DNA of 12,077 nt, taken from the NCBI GenBank assembly GCA_023267775.1, contig JAHFMQ010000023.1:1-12077 (forward strand). Reading direction: 5' to 3'. The position numbers were made by a program, and so were the translations under genes. Below the pieces are notes generated by a model. That model was not told where the DNA came from. It saw only the letters and a list, made by a program, of their open reading frames with translations, and searched no databases. Shown here piece by piece: positions 1-6,615 of this stretch. The number at the start of each line of letters is the position of its first letter. The stretch's first letter is position 1. Source of the DNA: Candidatus Kaiserbacteria bacterium (GTDB lineage: Bacteria > Patescibacteriota > Minisyncoccia > Phycocordibacterales > Phycocordibacteraceae).

Positions 1-2669
1 GAACCGCCGACGAGGGTACCAAGTGCGGAGGCTCCGGTGAAGGGGCCGGAGAATGCGAGTGTGGTGGTCGATACCCCGCCGAGGGTTCCGCCAGCGTTGT
101 ATTGAACCTGTCCATTTGAACCGCCCGGCGTTCCGCTTCCCGAGCCTATACACGTTCCATTAACCGAATAACATTGATTCGCAGGAATATTGATGCCGTT
201 TCCATAGAATGTTGTGGTGCCTGTTGTAAAGTTCGCAACACCCTGAATTGAAAGAATTGAGCCTGGAGTCGAGGTACCAATGCCGACATTGCCGTTACTA
301 TTCACCATGAACAACGTTGATGTTGCGACAGTTGCAGAAGAAGAGGCGATTGTAAAGAGAGGATTGAGGGTCGATGCATTTGCACTTCCGATAGAAAGGT
401 TTGCCCATGGTGTTGAGCTGCCGATGCCTAAGTTCGTTCCGGTATTAAGGAATGTGTTTGATCCGGAATTTGTCCAGTAGTTGGTACCGCCCGTGCTGGT
501 AAGTGTGGTGCCGTCGAATGTGAGACCGGTACCAATCGCGAGCGAGTTAACAGGATTTAAACCGTTTCCAACCAAAATTCCTCCAAGAGCCGTCGTGCTC
601 GCAGTGCCACCATAGAGCACACCGATAGATGTGGTGGCGGAAATAGTTCCATTATTCGCCTGAAGAGGACCATTGAGAGAACCGAGAGTTAGGTTCGGAA
701 TAGTAAATGAACTTGCAGTAAGATTTGTGAAGTTGCCGGTCGTTGCTGAAACGGTATTTCCATTCGTCAGACTTCCACCGCGGAGGTCACCATTCCTCAC
801 AATGAGGTTTGAAAGATCTTGAATCATGTTCACTTGCTGAATCGTAGTGACGTTCGTCGCCGCCTGTGCAGCGATTGGTTGAATCTGGCCTGCGACCGTT
901 GCGAGAATATCGCTACGTAGTGTTGTAAGTGATTGATTTAACTGATCTTGAGAAACCCCACGAACAACTGTCGTGTACGTGGGGTAGGAATTAATTGTGG
1001 TGCGAATCGGAGTTGTGGAAGCAGCGATGGTGACACGCGGTTTTGCCACACCACGTGGGATAACCACGACTGGCGGAGGAGCGAAAAGAGTCGCAAGTGT
1101 TTGGGTCGCAGAATCAAAAAGTCCGTGAATCGCCTCATAGGTAGCAAGCGCACTCTGCTCCCCAAAAGATAAAGTCGGTTGCGCAGCAAGCGCAACTGCA
1201 GCCACTGTCGGAACCTGAACGAGGGAATCAAACGCGATTGCTCCTTTACCAAGAACCCCGAGGTATATGTCTTCAAACACGGCAGGTATCTGTGCAAGGA
1301 ACGGCCCTGTTGCATGAGTGAGTGTGTTTGCACCATCAATACCCGCATAGACCAATTGCCCCGTCTCTCTGATGACCGAAATATACCGTTCGGAAAGGTT
1401 GTTGGTAAACGCAACAAAATGAGTCGCCGCGATATATTCTCCATTAAAGACATCCTCTGCAATAGCTGGTCCAAGTATCGCTGGAACAGCGGTTGCACGT
1501 AGGAAAGTATCGGCCACAAGTGCCGGCACACGAGCGGTGTTGTTCTCAATAAAGTCCCCTACGCGACCAAGAAATGAAACCGCTAAACGAGCACTTTCTG
1601 GTGCCGCGGCAGCTATTCCATAAGCTACCGCAATGTCGGCACGAATAAGCGCATGCGTTGCATTGATGATGGAACTCCCGAATGCGAGATTCATATTGCT
1701 AACAAAATGTGGTGCATGTGAAAGCAGATCGCGAGTCGTTGCGGCTAGTGCAAGTAAATTATTTCCTGCTCGTTGAATGAGTCCTTGATAGAGAAAGAGT
1801 GATGCCGTCGTGACTGAGTAACCATTCGTGCCAATCGCAACATATGTCTCGACGAGCGCGTCACTGACGTGTGATGGGTTTAAAAGAAATGTGTAGAAAG
1901 AAATTAAAGAAGATTCCAAAGTACTAGCTAAAACTTTTAGAGAATGGCCGGACGTAGGTTCAGTTAGATCATGTTGCGTAATAAAAGATGCTGTATATGG
2001 TCGTGAATCATCATCAAGAAATGCTAGATGCTCGAACAAAAAATTGAACTCACTTAATTGCGGTGACACAGCTTGCGCCGATGCAAGAAAGTTTTGCGTA
2101 GCGACATTCGCATATGCGGCACGCATTTCAGTATTCGCATTTCTGACGGGAGATACAACCATTGATGGGATATCTCCAAACGTTGCCGCGAATCCTGAAG
2201 CGACATCCTGCGCAGTCGACACTGCATCATCCGCAAATTGTGGAAACATAATTACTTGAGCACCAAGTGCACCAGAAACGACAACGAGAAATGCGACTGC
2301 GAGAGCGAGCGCATTCGTACCGTGTGATGAGGATGGAATACCGATGAACAAATTCGACGTTTGAATAGCTCGCGATGGTAAAGAAATTGGTTGTGTCAAA
2401 ATCCGCGTAGCCCTACTACGCACAGACTGCCGCGAACGATATTCCTCTTCGCGAACACGAGACAGCGCACGAGAGTGATCAGCCTTACGGCCTCCTTGCT
2501 GCTCTATGAAGAGATTCAACGAATCACTATCAATGAGCCAACTATGACCAATCCTTTTGCCAACGATTTTCCCTGATCGAGCAAGACGTGCAAGGTAGTC
2601 AGAACTATAGCCAGAAAGTTCCTTTGCATCCTTAGTCGTAATTAATTTATTTTCAAAAAGTTCATCCAT
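1..2669 (-). CDS. Giant surface protein with N-terminal helix-turn-helix head, one membrane segment and fibre-like repeats (3' end outside window)
   Basis: The frame is open for 889 codons from the ATG at 2669 to the left edge, so the C-terminus is missing. Residues about 9-55 form a MerR/excisionase-like helix-turn-helix (TTKDAKELSGYSSDYLARLA, then GKRIGHSWLI) closely resembling the start of the upstream neighbour at 3268-4056. An Arg-rich stretch (about 61-100) precedes one hydrophobic segment (about 119-141, AVAFLVVVSGALGAQVIM), which suggests a cytoplasmic head and an exported remainder by the positive-inside rule. Residues about 142-560 are Ala-rich and probably helical. Residues 568-628 look coiled-coil-like (DQLNQSLTTLRSDILATVAG). 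After that comes Gly/Ser/Thr/Asn-rich sequence with GIGSSTP and GIGTSTP repeats and a CYSVNGTC motif, like surface or tail-fibre-type proteins of Parcubacteria. Export would presumably use the Sec pathway. Function is unknown; a tethered regulator/sensor or an adhesin that keeps a DNA-binding head are both possible. The reading frame is certain, the role is not. Confidence 0.88.
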   Translation of the reverse strand, partial: MDELFENKLITTKDAKELSGYSSDYLARLARSGKIVGKRIGHSWLIDSDSLNLFIEQQGGRKADHSRALSRVREEEYRSRQSVRSRATRILTQPISLPSRAIQTSNLFIGIPSSSHGTNALALAVAFLVVVSGALGAQVIMFPQFADDAVSTAQDVASGFAATFGDIPSMVVSPVRNANTEMRAAYANVATQNFLASAQAVSPQLSEFNFLFEHLAFLDDDSRPYTASFITQHDLTEPTSGHSLKVLASTLESSLISFYTFLLNPSHVSDALVETYVAIGTNGYSVTTASLFLYQGLIQRAGNNLLALAATTRDLLSHAPHFVSNMNLAFGSSIINATHALIRADIAVAYGIAAAAPESARLAVSFLGRVGDFIENNTARVPALVADTFLRATAVPAILGPAIAEDVFNGEYIAATHFVAFTNNLSERYISVIRETGQLVYAGIDGANTLTHATGPFLAQIPAVFEDIYLGVLGKGAIAFDSLVQVPTVAAVALAAQPTLSFGEQSALATYEAIHGLFDSATQTLATLFAPPPVVVIPRGVAKPRVTIAASTTPIRTTINSYPTYTTVVRGVSQDQLNQSLTTLRSDILATVAGQIQPIAAQAATNVTTIQQVNMIQDLSNLIVRNGDLRGGSLTNGNTVSATTGNFTNLTASSFTIPNLTLGSLNGPLQANNGTISATTSIGVLYGGTASTTALGGILVGNGLNPVNSLAIGTGLTFDGTTLTSTGGTNYWTNSGSNTFLNTGTNLGIGSSTPWANLSIGSANASTLNPLFTIASSSATVATSTLFMVNSNGNVGIGTSTPGSILSIQGVANFTTGTTTFYGNGINIPANQCYSVNGTCIGSGSGTPGGSNGQVQYNAGGTLGGVSTTTLAFSGPFTGASALGTLVGG
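264..428 (-). repeat. Pair of GIG(S/T)STP fibre repeats inside the surface protein gene
   Basis: Codons at 408-428 encode GIGSSTP (residues 748-754) and codons at 264-284 encode GIGTSTP (residues 796-802), 48 residues apart. Each is preceded by a Gly/Asn turn (TNLGIG, GNVGIG) and followed by a short hydrophobic strand (ANLSIG, SILSIQ). This pattern is typical of beta-structured fibre proteins that often end in an intramolecular chaperone domain. The window ends before any such C-terminal domain could be seen. Confidence 0.65.
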
Positions 2670-2672
2670 ATC

Positions 2673-2680
2673 GGATCACC
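2673..2680 (-). promoter_or_regulatory. Ribosome binding site of the surface protein gene
   Basis: On the minus strand GGTGATCC precedes GAT-ATG. This 8-mer is the exact complement of GGATCACC near the 3' end of bacterial 16S rRNA, so pairing extends past the usual GGAGG core. The GGTG part is 7 bases from the ATG. It supports the start at 2669, as does the alignment of the MDE... N-terminus with the neighbouring paralogue. Confidence 0.6.
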
Positions 2681-2961
2681 GAATTAACTAAATAATAACT
2701 TGTCATTTCGGCATTCCCTACAAAATATATGGGGATAATCATCAAGCAGAAAATAAGAAATTTATGATGCTTATCGATCAGATATTTAAAAGAGCTAATG
2801 TGGCCATAAATATAAAGGCCAAAAACAAGAAAGACCTTTACGAATAGTAAAAATCAGGTGGTTTGTTAAAAACAATTAAAATATTTTAAAAAAACAATCT
2901 GAAAAAATCGTTAGTACGATAAATTATACGATGGATACAATAATATTATAAACCTATACCA

Positions 2962-2989
2962 TATATACGTACTATGTAGTATGTATATA
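2962..2989. promoter_or_regulatory. Operator-like 28-base dyad
   Basis: Left arm TATATACGTACTA (2962-2974) and right arm TAGTATGTATATA (2977-2989) are reverse complements at 12 of 13 positions around a 2-base centre TG. The single mismatch is G2969/T2982. A centre this small suits binding by a protein dimer better than an RNA hairpin. A minus-strand TATAAT lies at 2945-2950, so the dyad would sit over the -35 region of that possible promoter, which would drive the surface protein gene with a leader of roughly 270 bases. The binding protein is unknown; the neighbouring helix-turn-helix proteins are candidates. Confidence 0.5.
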
Positions 2990-3010
2990 GTTATTCCGGT
3001 GAATTGGTTA

Positions 3011-3019
3011 TGTGTATAA
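3011..3019 (-). promoter_or_regulatory. DnaA-box-like 9-mer TTATACACA
   Basis: The minus strand reads TTATACACA, which fits the TTATNCACA consensus. A one-mismatch copy, TTATCCCCA, lies at 2730-2738 on the same strand in the same spacer. Two loose sites in AT-rich DNA are weak evidence of real DnaA binding. Confidence 0.3.
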
Positions 3020-3067
3020 ACAAATTTAGAATTATAATGAGCGTTTACTAAATACTGAAACTAGCTG

Positions 3068-3092
3068 TTTAACCTAATTATTACAGGTTAAA
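3068..3092. repeat. Inverted repeat, 8-bp arms
   Basis: TTTAACCT (3068-3075) and AGGTTAAA (3085-3092) are perfect reverse complements around a 9-base loop. It may be an operator half-site pair or a weak RNA hairpin downstream of the gene at 3268. There is no U-run typical of an intrinsic terminator. Confidence 0.4.
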
Positions 3093-3125
3093 TTTTATTA
3101 ATGGAGTACCATAGGCATTGACTCT

Positions 3126-3172
3126 ATAGATTAGGATATTGATGATCTACTCTCTAGATAGGACTAATCTAT
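3126..3172. repeat. Inverted repeat, 9-bp arms
   Basis: ATAGATTAG (3126-3134) and CTAATCTAT (3164-3172) are perfect reverse complements separated by 29 bases. The gap contains the palindrome TCTAGA (3153-3158). The wide separation fits paired protein sites or a long-loop hairpin in the 3' part of the upstream transcript. Confidence 0.35.
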
Positions 3173-3267
3173 TTAAGTTTAGCGGATTATAGAAAGTAAA
3201 TCTTTATTTTGTTTATTAACTTATTTCGTAATTAAGTTTAGACGAGACGAGAAATCCTTTATATATG

Positions 3268-4056
3268 CTATTTAATATATTGATATAGACCGGTAATTAT
3301 CCTCACTTGGCTAATCGAGGTTAAATATTTATCAAAATATCCCGTGTTAATTATCGCGAGTGATGCAAGTAAGACTGCCGCTACTCCTCCAACGATCATT
3401 GTGGGTCGTATAAGCCAATTAAGCGTCCGTACACGAACTGGACCTTCTTCCTCAATATCTTCTTCTGCTACACGCTTCCCGTTTCTATGCTGGACTGGAA
3501 GTAATTCTCTAGGAGGTGGTTCATACACGACGTGAATAGGGATGTTTGTATCTACATCTTCCCTTACTTCTTCCGCACTCTCTTTTTCATCTACTGCCAC
3601 TTCTTCTACCACTTCATCCAAGGGAGTCTCAATAGGTTCGGAAGGTGCTCCAACTCGATCAAACCATTCCCTCCATGAGTCCTGGAGGTACTGGGAAATT
3701 TTATTTTCATCTTGAGCCGGAATTTCTTCGTCAGTGTTTTTAATATGGTTTATGGGTGGCAATACTTCAATCGTAGACGTTTCGTACTTCGGTGTTTCCC
3801 ATGTAGCAGATAGCACAGACACTGGTTTTGAGTCGTGAGTTTTAGGTGTTGCTGTTTTTCTTTCATCATTTCTTTTCTCAGCAAAACGGTGGTCTTCAAT
3901 CGCTGACTCAAGAACGTACCAGCTTCGACCAACTAACCGGGCAGGAACTCGTCCTTCGCGACAAAGCTGTCCAATGTAATCCTTTGCATAGCCGGTCATC
4001 TTTGCGGCTCGTTTAGACGATACGTATTTCTTCTCCCCTATGAGAATCTCGTCCAT
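3268..4056 (-). CDS. Helix-turn-helix protein with C-terminal membrane anchor
   Basis: This 262-residue protein has three parts. Residues about 10-55 form a MerR/excisionase-like helix-turn-helix (SSKRAAKMTGYAKDYIGQL, then ARLVGRSWYV). Residues about 60-205 are a hydrophilic, strongly acidic linker rich in Glu and Asp. A single hydrophobic segment lies at about 215-237 (TMIVGGVAAVLLASLAII), followed by only about 25 residues. The arrangement suggests a cytoplasmic DNA-binding head on a long linker held at the membrane. The head shares MDE at the start and the pattern AK..(S/T)GY..DY...L.R.G....R..G.SW with the surface protein at 1-2669, so the two are paralogous at that end. No Shine-Dalgarno sequence is visible; a -10 box and dyad lie just upstream, so the mRNA may be nearly leaderless and self-regulated. 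It follows gatB after 57 bases. Target genes are unknown. Confidence 0.88.
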   Translation of the reverse strand: MDEILIGEKKYVSSKRAAKMTGYAKDYIGQLCREGRVPARLVGRSWYVLESAIEDHRFAEKRNDERKTATPKTHDSKPVSVLSATWETPKYETSTIEVLPPINHIKNTDEEIPAQDENKISQYLQDSWREWFDRVGAPSEPIETPLDEVVEEVAVDEKESAEEVREDVDTNIPIHVVYEPPPRELLPVQHRNGKRVAEEDIEEEGPVRVRTLNWLIRPTMIVGGVAAVLLASLAIINTGYFDKYLTSISQVRIITGLYQYIK

Positions 4057-4065
4057 AGCAGTCGT

Positions 4066-4087
4066 AGTATAGCCGTATCTCGGCTAT
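4066..4087 (-). promoter_or_regulatory. Putative -10 box with overlapping dyad before the helix-turn-helix/membrane gene
   Basis: Minus-strand TATACT (4066-4071) ends 9 bases before the ATG at 4056, so initiation should fall within a few bases of the start codon. The dyad ATAGCCG (4069-4075) / CGGCTAT (4081-4087), 7-bp perfect arms with a 5-base centre, overlaps the upstream half of the -10. The -35 is poor (TTCCCT at a 17-base spacing), which would fit a promoter needing help or held by a regulator. As RNA made from upstream, the same sequence would be a hairpin in the gatB-to-HTH gap, but it lacks a U-tract and so is unlikely to be a terminator. Confidence 0.45.
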
Positions 4088-4113
4088 CAGGGAAGAGTGC
4101 TTTAATCGGTAGG

Positions 4114-5556
4114 TTATCCGAGCTTAGACTTGAGCTCTTCAACGATAAGTTCTTTTAATTTTGCTGGATTACCCGCACCCTTGGTTTTTTTCATACTCAT
4201 ACCTATTAAATACTGTAGTGAAGCCTCCTTCCCTGCTTGATACTCCTCTACGGCTTTAGTCTGTTCTTGGAGTACATGTAAAACACTCATTCGAAGAAAG
4301 TCGACGTCGTGTGATTGGAGTAATCCTCGCTCTTGCGCAATGACTTCAGGATCTCCGCCAGAACGGTACAGCAGTGCGAGAATATCTTTTGCACCCCGCG
4401 AGGATACTTTGTTTTCTTTAATCATCTCTACAAGCTTATAAAACACTTTTTGAAATTCTTTAGGATTTTTATACGCACATGTTTCTTCAACTTTTTGATC
4501 CTGCATGAGTCCTACGATATCTGAGACAATATAGTTTGCAGCGAGACCAATGAGAGTCGTGTCCTTTTTTGATGCATGCTGCGCAACACCCTCGAACATC
4601 GCATTAATAAATTCATCTTGCATGAGTGCTTCGATGTACTCTTTTCGTATCCCGAGTGATTCGTACCTAGCGCGACGCTCCCAAGGAAGTTCCGGCAAAG
4701 ACGCTTTCAGTGCAGCAGACGTAAATTCAGGAATTTCTGAGATGATAAGTTTTGGGAGATCCGGTTCTGGAAAGTAACGATAATCAGCGCTTCCCTCTTT
4801 AAAGCGTTGGTGGAAGGTGACTTGTTTTGCTTCGTCCCATCCGCGCGTCTCCTGAGATACCTTTCCACCACTTTCAATAAGAGCTGTCTGTCGCTGTATC
4901 TCATATGCAATAGCGCGTTCAACAGATCGAAATGAATTGATATTCTTCACTTCGACTTTCGTCCCAAACGCGTCCTTAGAACTTGAGATGGAGACGTTAG
5001 CTTCAATGCGCATTTCACCTTTCTCAAGATTTGCACCGCTTGCGCTGAGTGTGCGTAGCAAGAGTTGTAGTTCTCGTGCAAAACGTCCGGCGGTTTCAGC
5101 GTCTTTCAATACTGGTTCCGTAACCAGTTCCATAAGTGGAATACCTGCACGATTAAAATCAACGAGACTCTTCCCGTGTGCATGAATTGAACGGGCTGTG
5201 TCCTCTTCAAGGTGTACACGCGTAATCGCTACCCCTAACAATTCCCCGTTGGTTACAAGCGGATGCTCGTACTGGCTTATCTGATACCCTTTTGGAATAT
5301 CCGGATAAAAATAACTCTTCCGATCGAACTCACTGAAGTCGGCAATCGTACCTTTAATAGCCGTACCGATGCGAAGAATATGTCGGACTGCCTCCTTATT
5401 GATGACCGGCAGCGTACCTGGGTGTGCCATACAAATGGGACACACATTGACGTTCGGCTCCGTTTCATCCGAATCATTCTTTGAGTTACAGAACATCTTC
5501 GTCCGCGTCTTGAGTTCAGCATGAATCTCAAGTCCAATAGTGGGGTAGTAGGTCAT
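4114..5556 (-). CDS. gatB: Asp-tRNA(Asn)/Glu-tRNA(Gln) amidotransferase subunit B
   Basis: GatB is the subunit of the GatCAB complex that binds misacylated Glu-tRNA(Gln) or Asp-tRNA(Asn) and performs the kinase/transamidation step in the cytoplasm. Family blocks are visible in order: IGLEIHAELKT (residues 7-17), CPICMAHPGTLPVIN (39-53), FDRKSYFYPDIPKGYQISQY (77-96), then HLEEDTARSIH, DFNRAGIPLMELVTEP, MRIEANVSIS and YRYFPEPDLP. A C-terminal GatB/YqeY-like tail ends in KGAGNPAKLKELIVEEL. The length of 480 is normal. I chose the ATG at 5556 because the family begins a few residues before IGLEIH. An in-frame ATG at 5607 would add 17 residues (MAGFSSRIICYKLQLQT) that look unrelated to GatB. No ribosome binding site is obvious. 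gatA and gatC are not in the window. The gene follows obg and precedes the helix-turn-helix/membrane gene. Confidence 0.96.
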   Translation of the reverse strand: MTYYPTIGLEIHAELKTRTKMFCNSKNDSDETEPNVNVCPICMAHPGTLPVINKEAVRHILRIGTAIKGTIADFSEFDRKSYFYPDIPKGYQISQYEHPLVTNGELLGVAITRVHLEEDTARSIHAHGKSLVDFNRAGIPLMELVTEPVLKDAETAGRFARELQLLLRTLSASGANLEKGEMRIEANVSISSSKDAFGTKVEVKNINSFRSVERAIAYEIQRQTALIESGGKVSQETRGWDEAKQVTFHQRFKEGSADYRYFPEPDLPKLIISEIPEFTSAALKASLPELPWERRARYESLGIRKEYIEALMQDEFINAMFEGVAQHASKKDTTLIGLAANYIVSDIVGLMQDQKVEETCAYKNPKEFQKVFYKLVEMIKENKVSSRGAKDILALLYRSGGDPEVIAQERGLLQSHDVDFLRMSVLHVLQEQTKAVEEYQAGKEASLQYLIGMSMKKTKGAGNPAKLKELIVEELKSKLG

Positions 5557-5571
5557 GGTCTGTAGCTGTAG

Positions 5572-5580
5572 TTTATAGCA
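5572..5580 (-). promoter_or_regulatory. Possible extended -10 promoter before gatB
   Basis: The minus strand reads TGCTATAAA, an extended -10 (TGn followed by a 5/6 match to TATAAT), 15 bases before the chosen gatB ATG. No good -35 is seen. If used, it would exclude the longer GatB start at 5607 and give a leader of about 8 bases. gatB could equally be transcribed from upstream with obg. Confidence 0.3.
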
Positions 5581-5612
5581 GATAATGCGGCTCGAAAAGC
5601 CTGCCATGCGAG

Positions 5613-6590
5613 CTATTTTTTACTTGCGAGAATCTTAATCAGTTGATCCGAGAATTTCTTGAGGAGTTTCTTATCCGAAATCGATACGGAAAGCACTTCC
5701 CTTCCTGTTTCTTTTTCGAGTAATTGTATTTTTGCCTTACATTCTTTGGGGGAAATGAGGTCTGTTTTCGATAACACAATGATCTCACGCTTCAAAGGTA
5801 AACCGTGGCCGAACAGCTCAACCTCTTTATGCACTTCCCCATAGGTCGCGAGGAGGTCATCTTGATCCGCCGAGACAAGATGCAGCAAAATTCCAGTTCG
5901 CTCCACGTGTCTGAGAAATTTTATTCCGAGACCTCGCCCAGACGAGGCGCCTTCAATGAGCCCTGGAATGTCGGCAAGTATGTAGCCATATAGTTCCCCG
6001 AGATTTGGCTCAAGTGTGGTGAATGGATAATCACCGACTTTAGATTTTGCGCGAGTAAGCGCATTCAATAATGAGGACTTCCCTGCATTTGGCTTACCGA
6101 TAAACCCAACATCCGCAATGATTTTAAGCGTGAGTTCAAGATTGCCACCTTTTCCTTCTTTGCCAGAACTCTGCTGAAAAGGATTCTGGTTCGTCGAGCT
6201 TCTGAAACGGGCGTTCCCAAGACCTCCTTTGCCGCCACGGAAAAGAACGATCTGTTCATCTTCCTTAGTAATTTCAAACTCCTCTCCCGTTTCTGTAACG
6301 CGCACACTTGTGCCTACGGGTACTTTAAGTAACACGTCCTCGCCGTCTTTACCTTGTTTCAATTCATTTTTTCCGGCTTCCCCGTCTTCAGCATGAAATT
6401 TCTTTTCGTACCGATAATGCGCTAATGCAGCAAGATCTCGCACTCCGACGAGAATAACGTCGCCACCGCGACCTCCATCGCCTCCGGAGGGGCCGCCACG
6501 CGCAGACTCTTTGGTACGCAGCCAACGAATGACGCCATCGCCGCCCTTACCTGATTCTGCGTATATTTTTGCCTCATCAACAAATGCCAT
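5613..6590 (-). CDS. obg: Obg/CgtA family ribosome-assembly GTPase
   Basis: Obg GTPases act in late 50S ribosomal subunit assembly and growth control. The Gly-rich Obg fold occupies residues 1-158 (AESGKGGDGVIRW, GGPSGGDGGRGGDV, FRGGKGGLGNARF). The G domain follows: G1 GKPNAGKS (165-172), G2 FTT (190-192), G3 DIPG (207-210), G4 SKTD (274-277, where NKxD is the common form) and a G5-like SVSIS (301-305). The protein ends at 325, directly after the G domain, so the C-terminal extension of many Obg proteins is absent; such trimming fits a reduced genome. AAGGTG at 6596-6601 lies 5 bases before the ATG and fixes the start. It follows secA by 25 bases, likely in one transcript. Confidence 0.96.
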   Translation of the reverse strand: MAFVDEAKIYAESGKGGDGVIRWLRTKESARGGPSGGDGGRGGDVILVGVRDLAALAHYRYEKKFHAEDGEAGKNELKQGKDGEDVLLKVPVGTSVRVTETGEEFEITKEDEQIVLFRGGKGGLGNARFRSSTNQNPFQQSSGKEGKGGNLELTLKIIADVGFIGKPNAGKSSLLNALTRAKSKVGDYPFTTLEPNLGELYGYILADIPGLIEGASSGRGLGIKFLRHVERTGILLHLVSADQDDLLATYGEVHKEVELFGHGLPLKREIIVLSKTDLISPKECKAKIQLLEKETGREVLSVSISDKKLLKKFSDQLIKILASKK

Positions 6591-6595
6591 AGAAG

Positions 6596-6601
6596 CACCT
6601 T
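6596..6601 (-). promoter_or_regulatory. Ribosome binding site of obg
   Basis: Minus-strand AAGGTG is followed by CTTCT and the ATG at 6590. It is one of the few clear Shine-Dalgarno-like sites here and supports translation of obg as a downstream cistron after secA. Confidence 0.55.
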
Positions 6602-6615
6602 ACCACAGAACCGGT

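Larger units (their letters stand above)
2670..3267. other. AT-rich gene-free spacer between the two helix-turn-helix/membrane genes
   Basis: About 600 bases hold no convincing gene on either strand. Two 60-base lines counted by eye give 13 and 17 G+C (roughly 22-28%), against about half in most flanking coding DNA. No tRNA-like T-arm and no GC-rich intrinsic terminator is visible. It contains several inverted repeats (listed separately), a 10-bp perfect palindrome ATAATATTAT (2940-2949), TACGAT repeated 12 bases apart (2915-2920 and 2927-2932) and a DnaA-box-like 9-mer. It must carry the promoter of the surface protein gene unless that gene is read through from 4056. No -35/-10 pair is convincing; a minus-strand TATAAT at 2945-2950 next to the palindrome is the best -10 candidate. 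Confidence 0.7.

Noticed and set aside
938..1549. 203-codon open frame on the minus strand
   Set aside because: It lies in another frame inside the continuous surface protein gene (1-2669), has an Arg/Leu/Ser-rich unnatural composition and no start signal; it is a shadow.
1..2669. Prophage tail-fibre origin of the surface protein
   Set aside because: No phage gene lies nearby, the gene keeps the minus-strand direction of its housekeeping neighbours, and its helix-turn-helix plus membrane segment argue for a cellular protein.
3033..3038. Plus-strand TATAAT as a promoter
   Set aside because: It has no -35 at a usable distance, no gene downstream on that strand, and the hexamer sits in a palindrome readable on both strands.
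3218..3238. AACTTA/TAAGTT inverted repeat as a terminator after the helix-turn-helix gene
   Set aside because: The stem is six A/T-rich pairs with a 9-base loop and no U-tract, too weak for intrinsic termination.
2670..3267. CRISPR array or tRNA gene in the AT-rich spacer
   Set aside because: There are no regularly spaced direct repeats and no cloverleaf or T-arm consensus on either strand.
5557..5607. Longer GatB start at 5607
   Set aside because: It adds 17 residues absent from the family, overlaps a possible -10 box and begins only five bases after the obg stop with no ribosome site.
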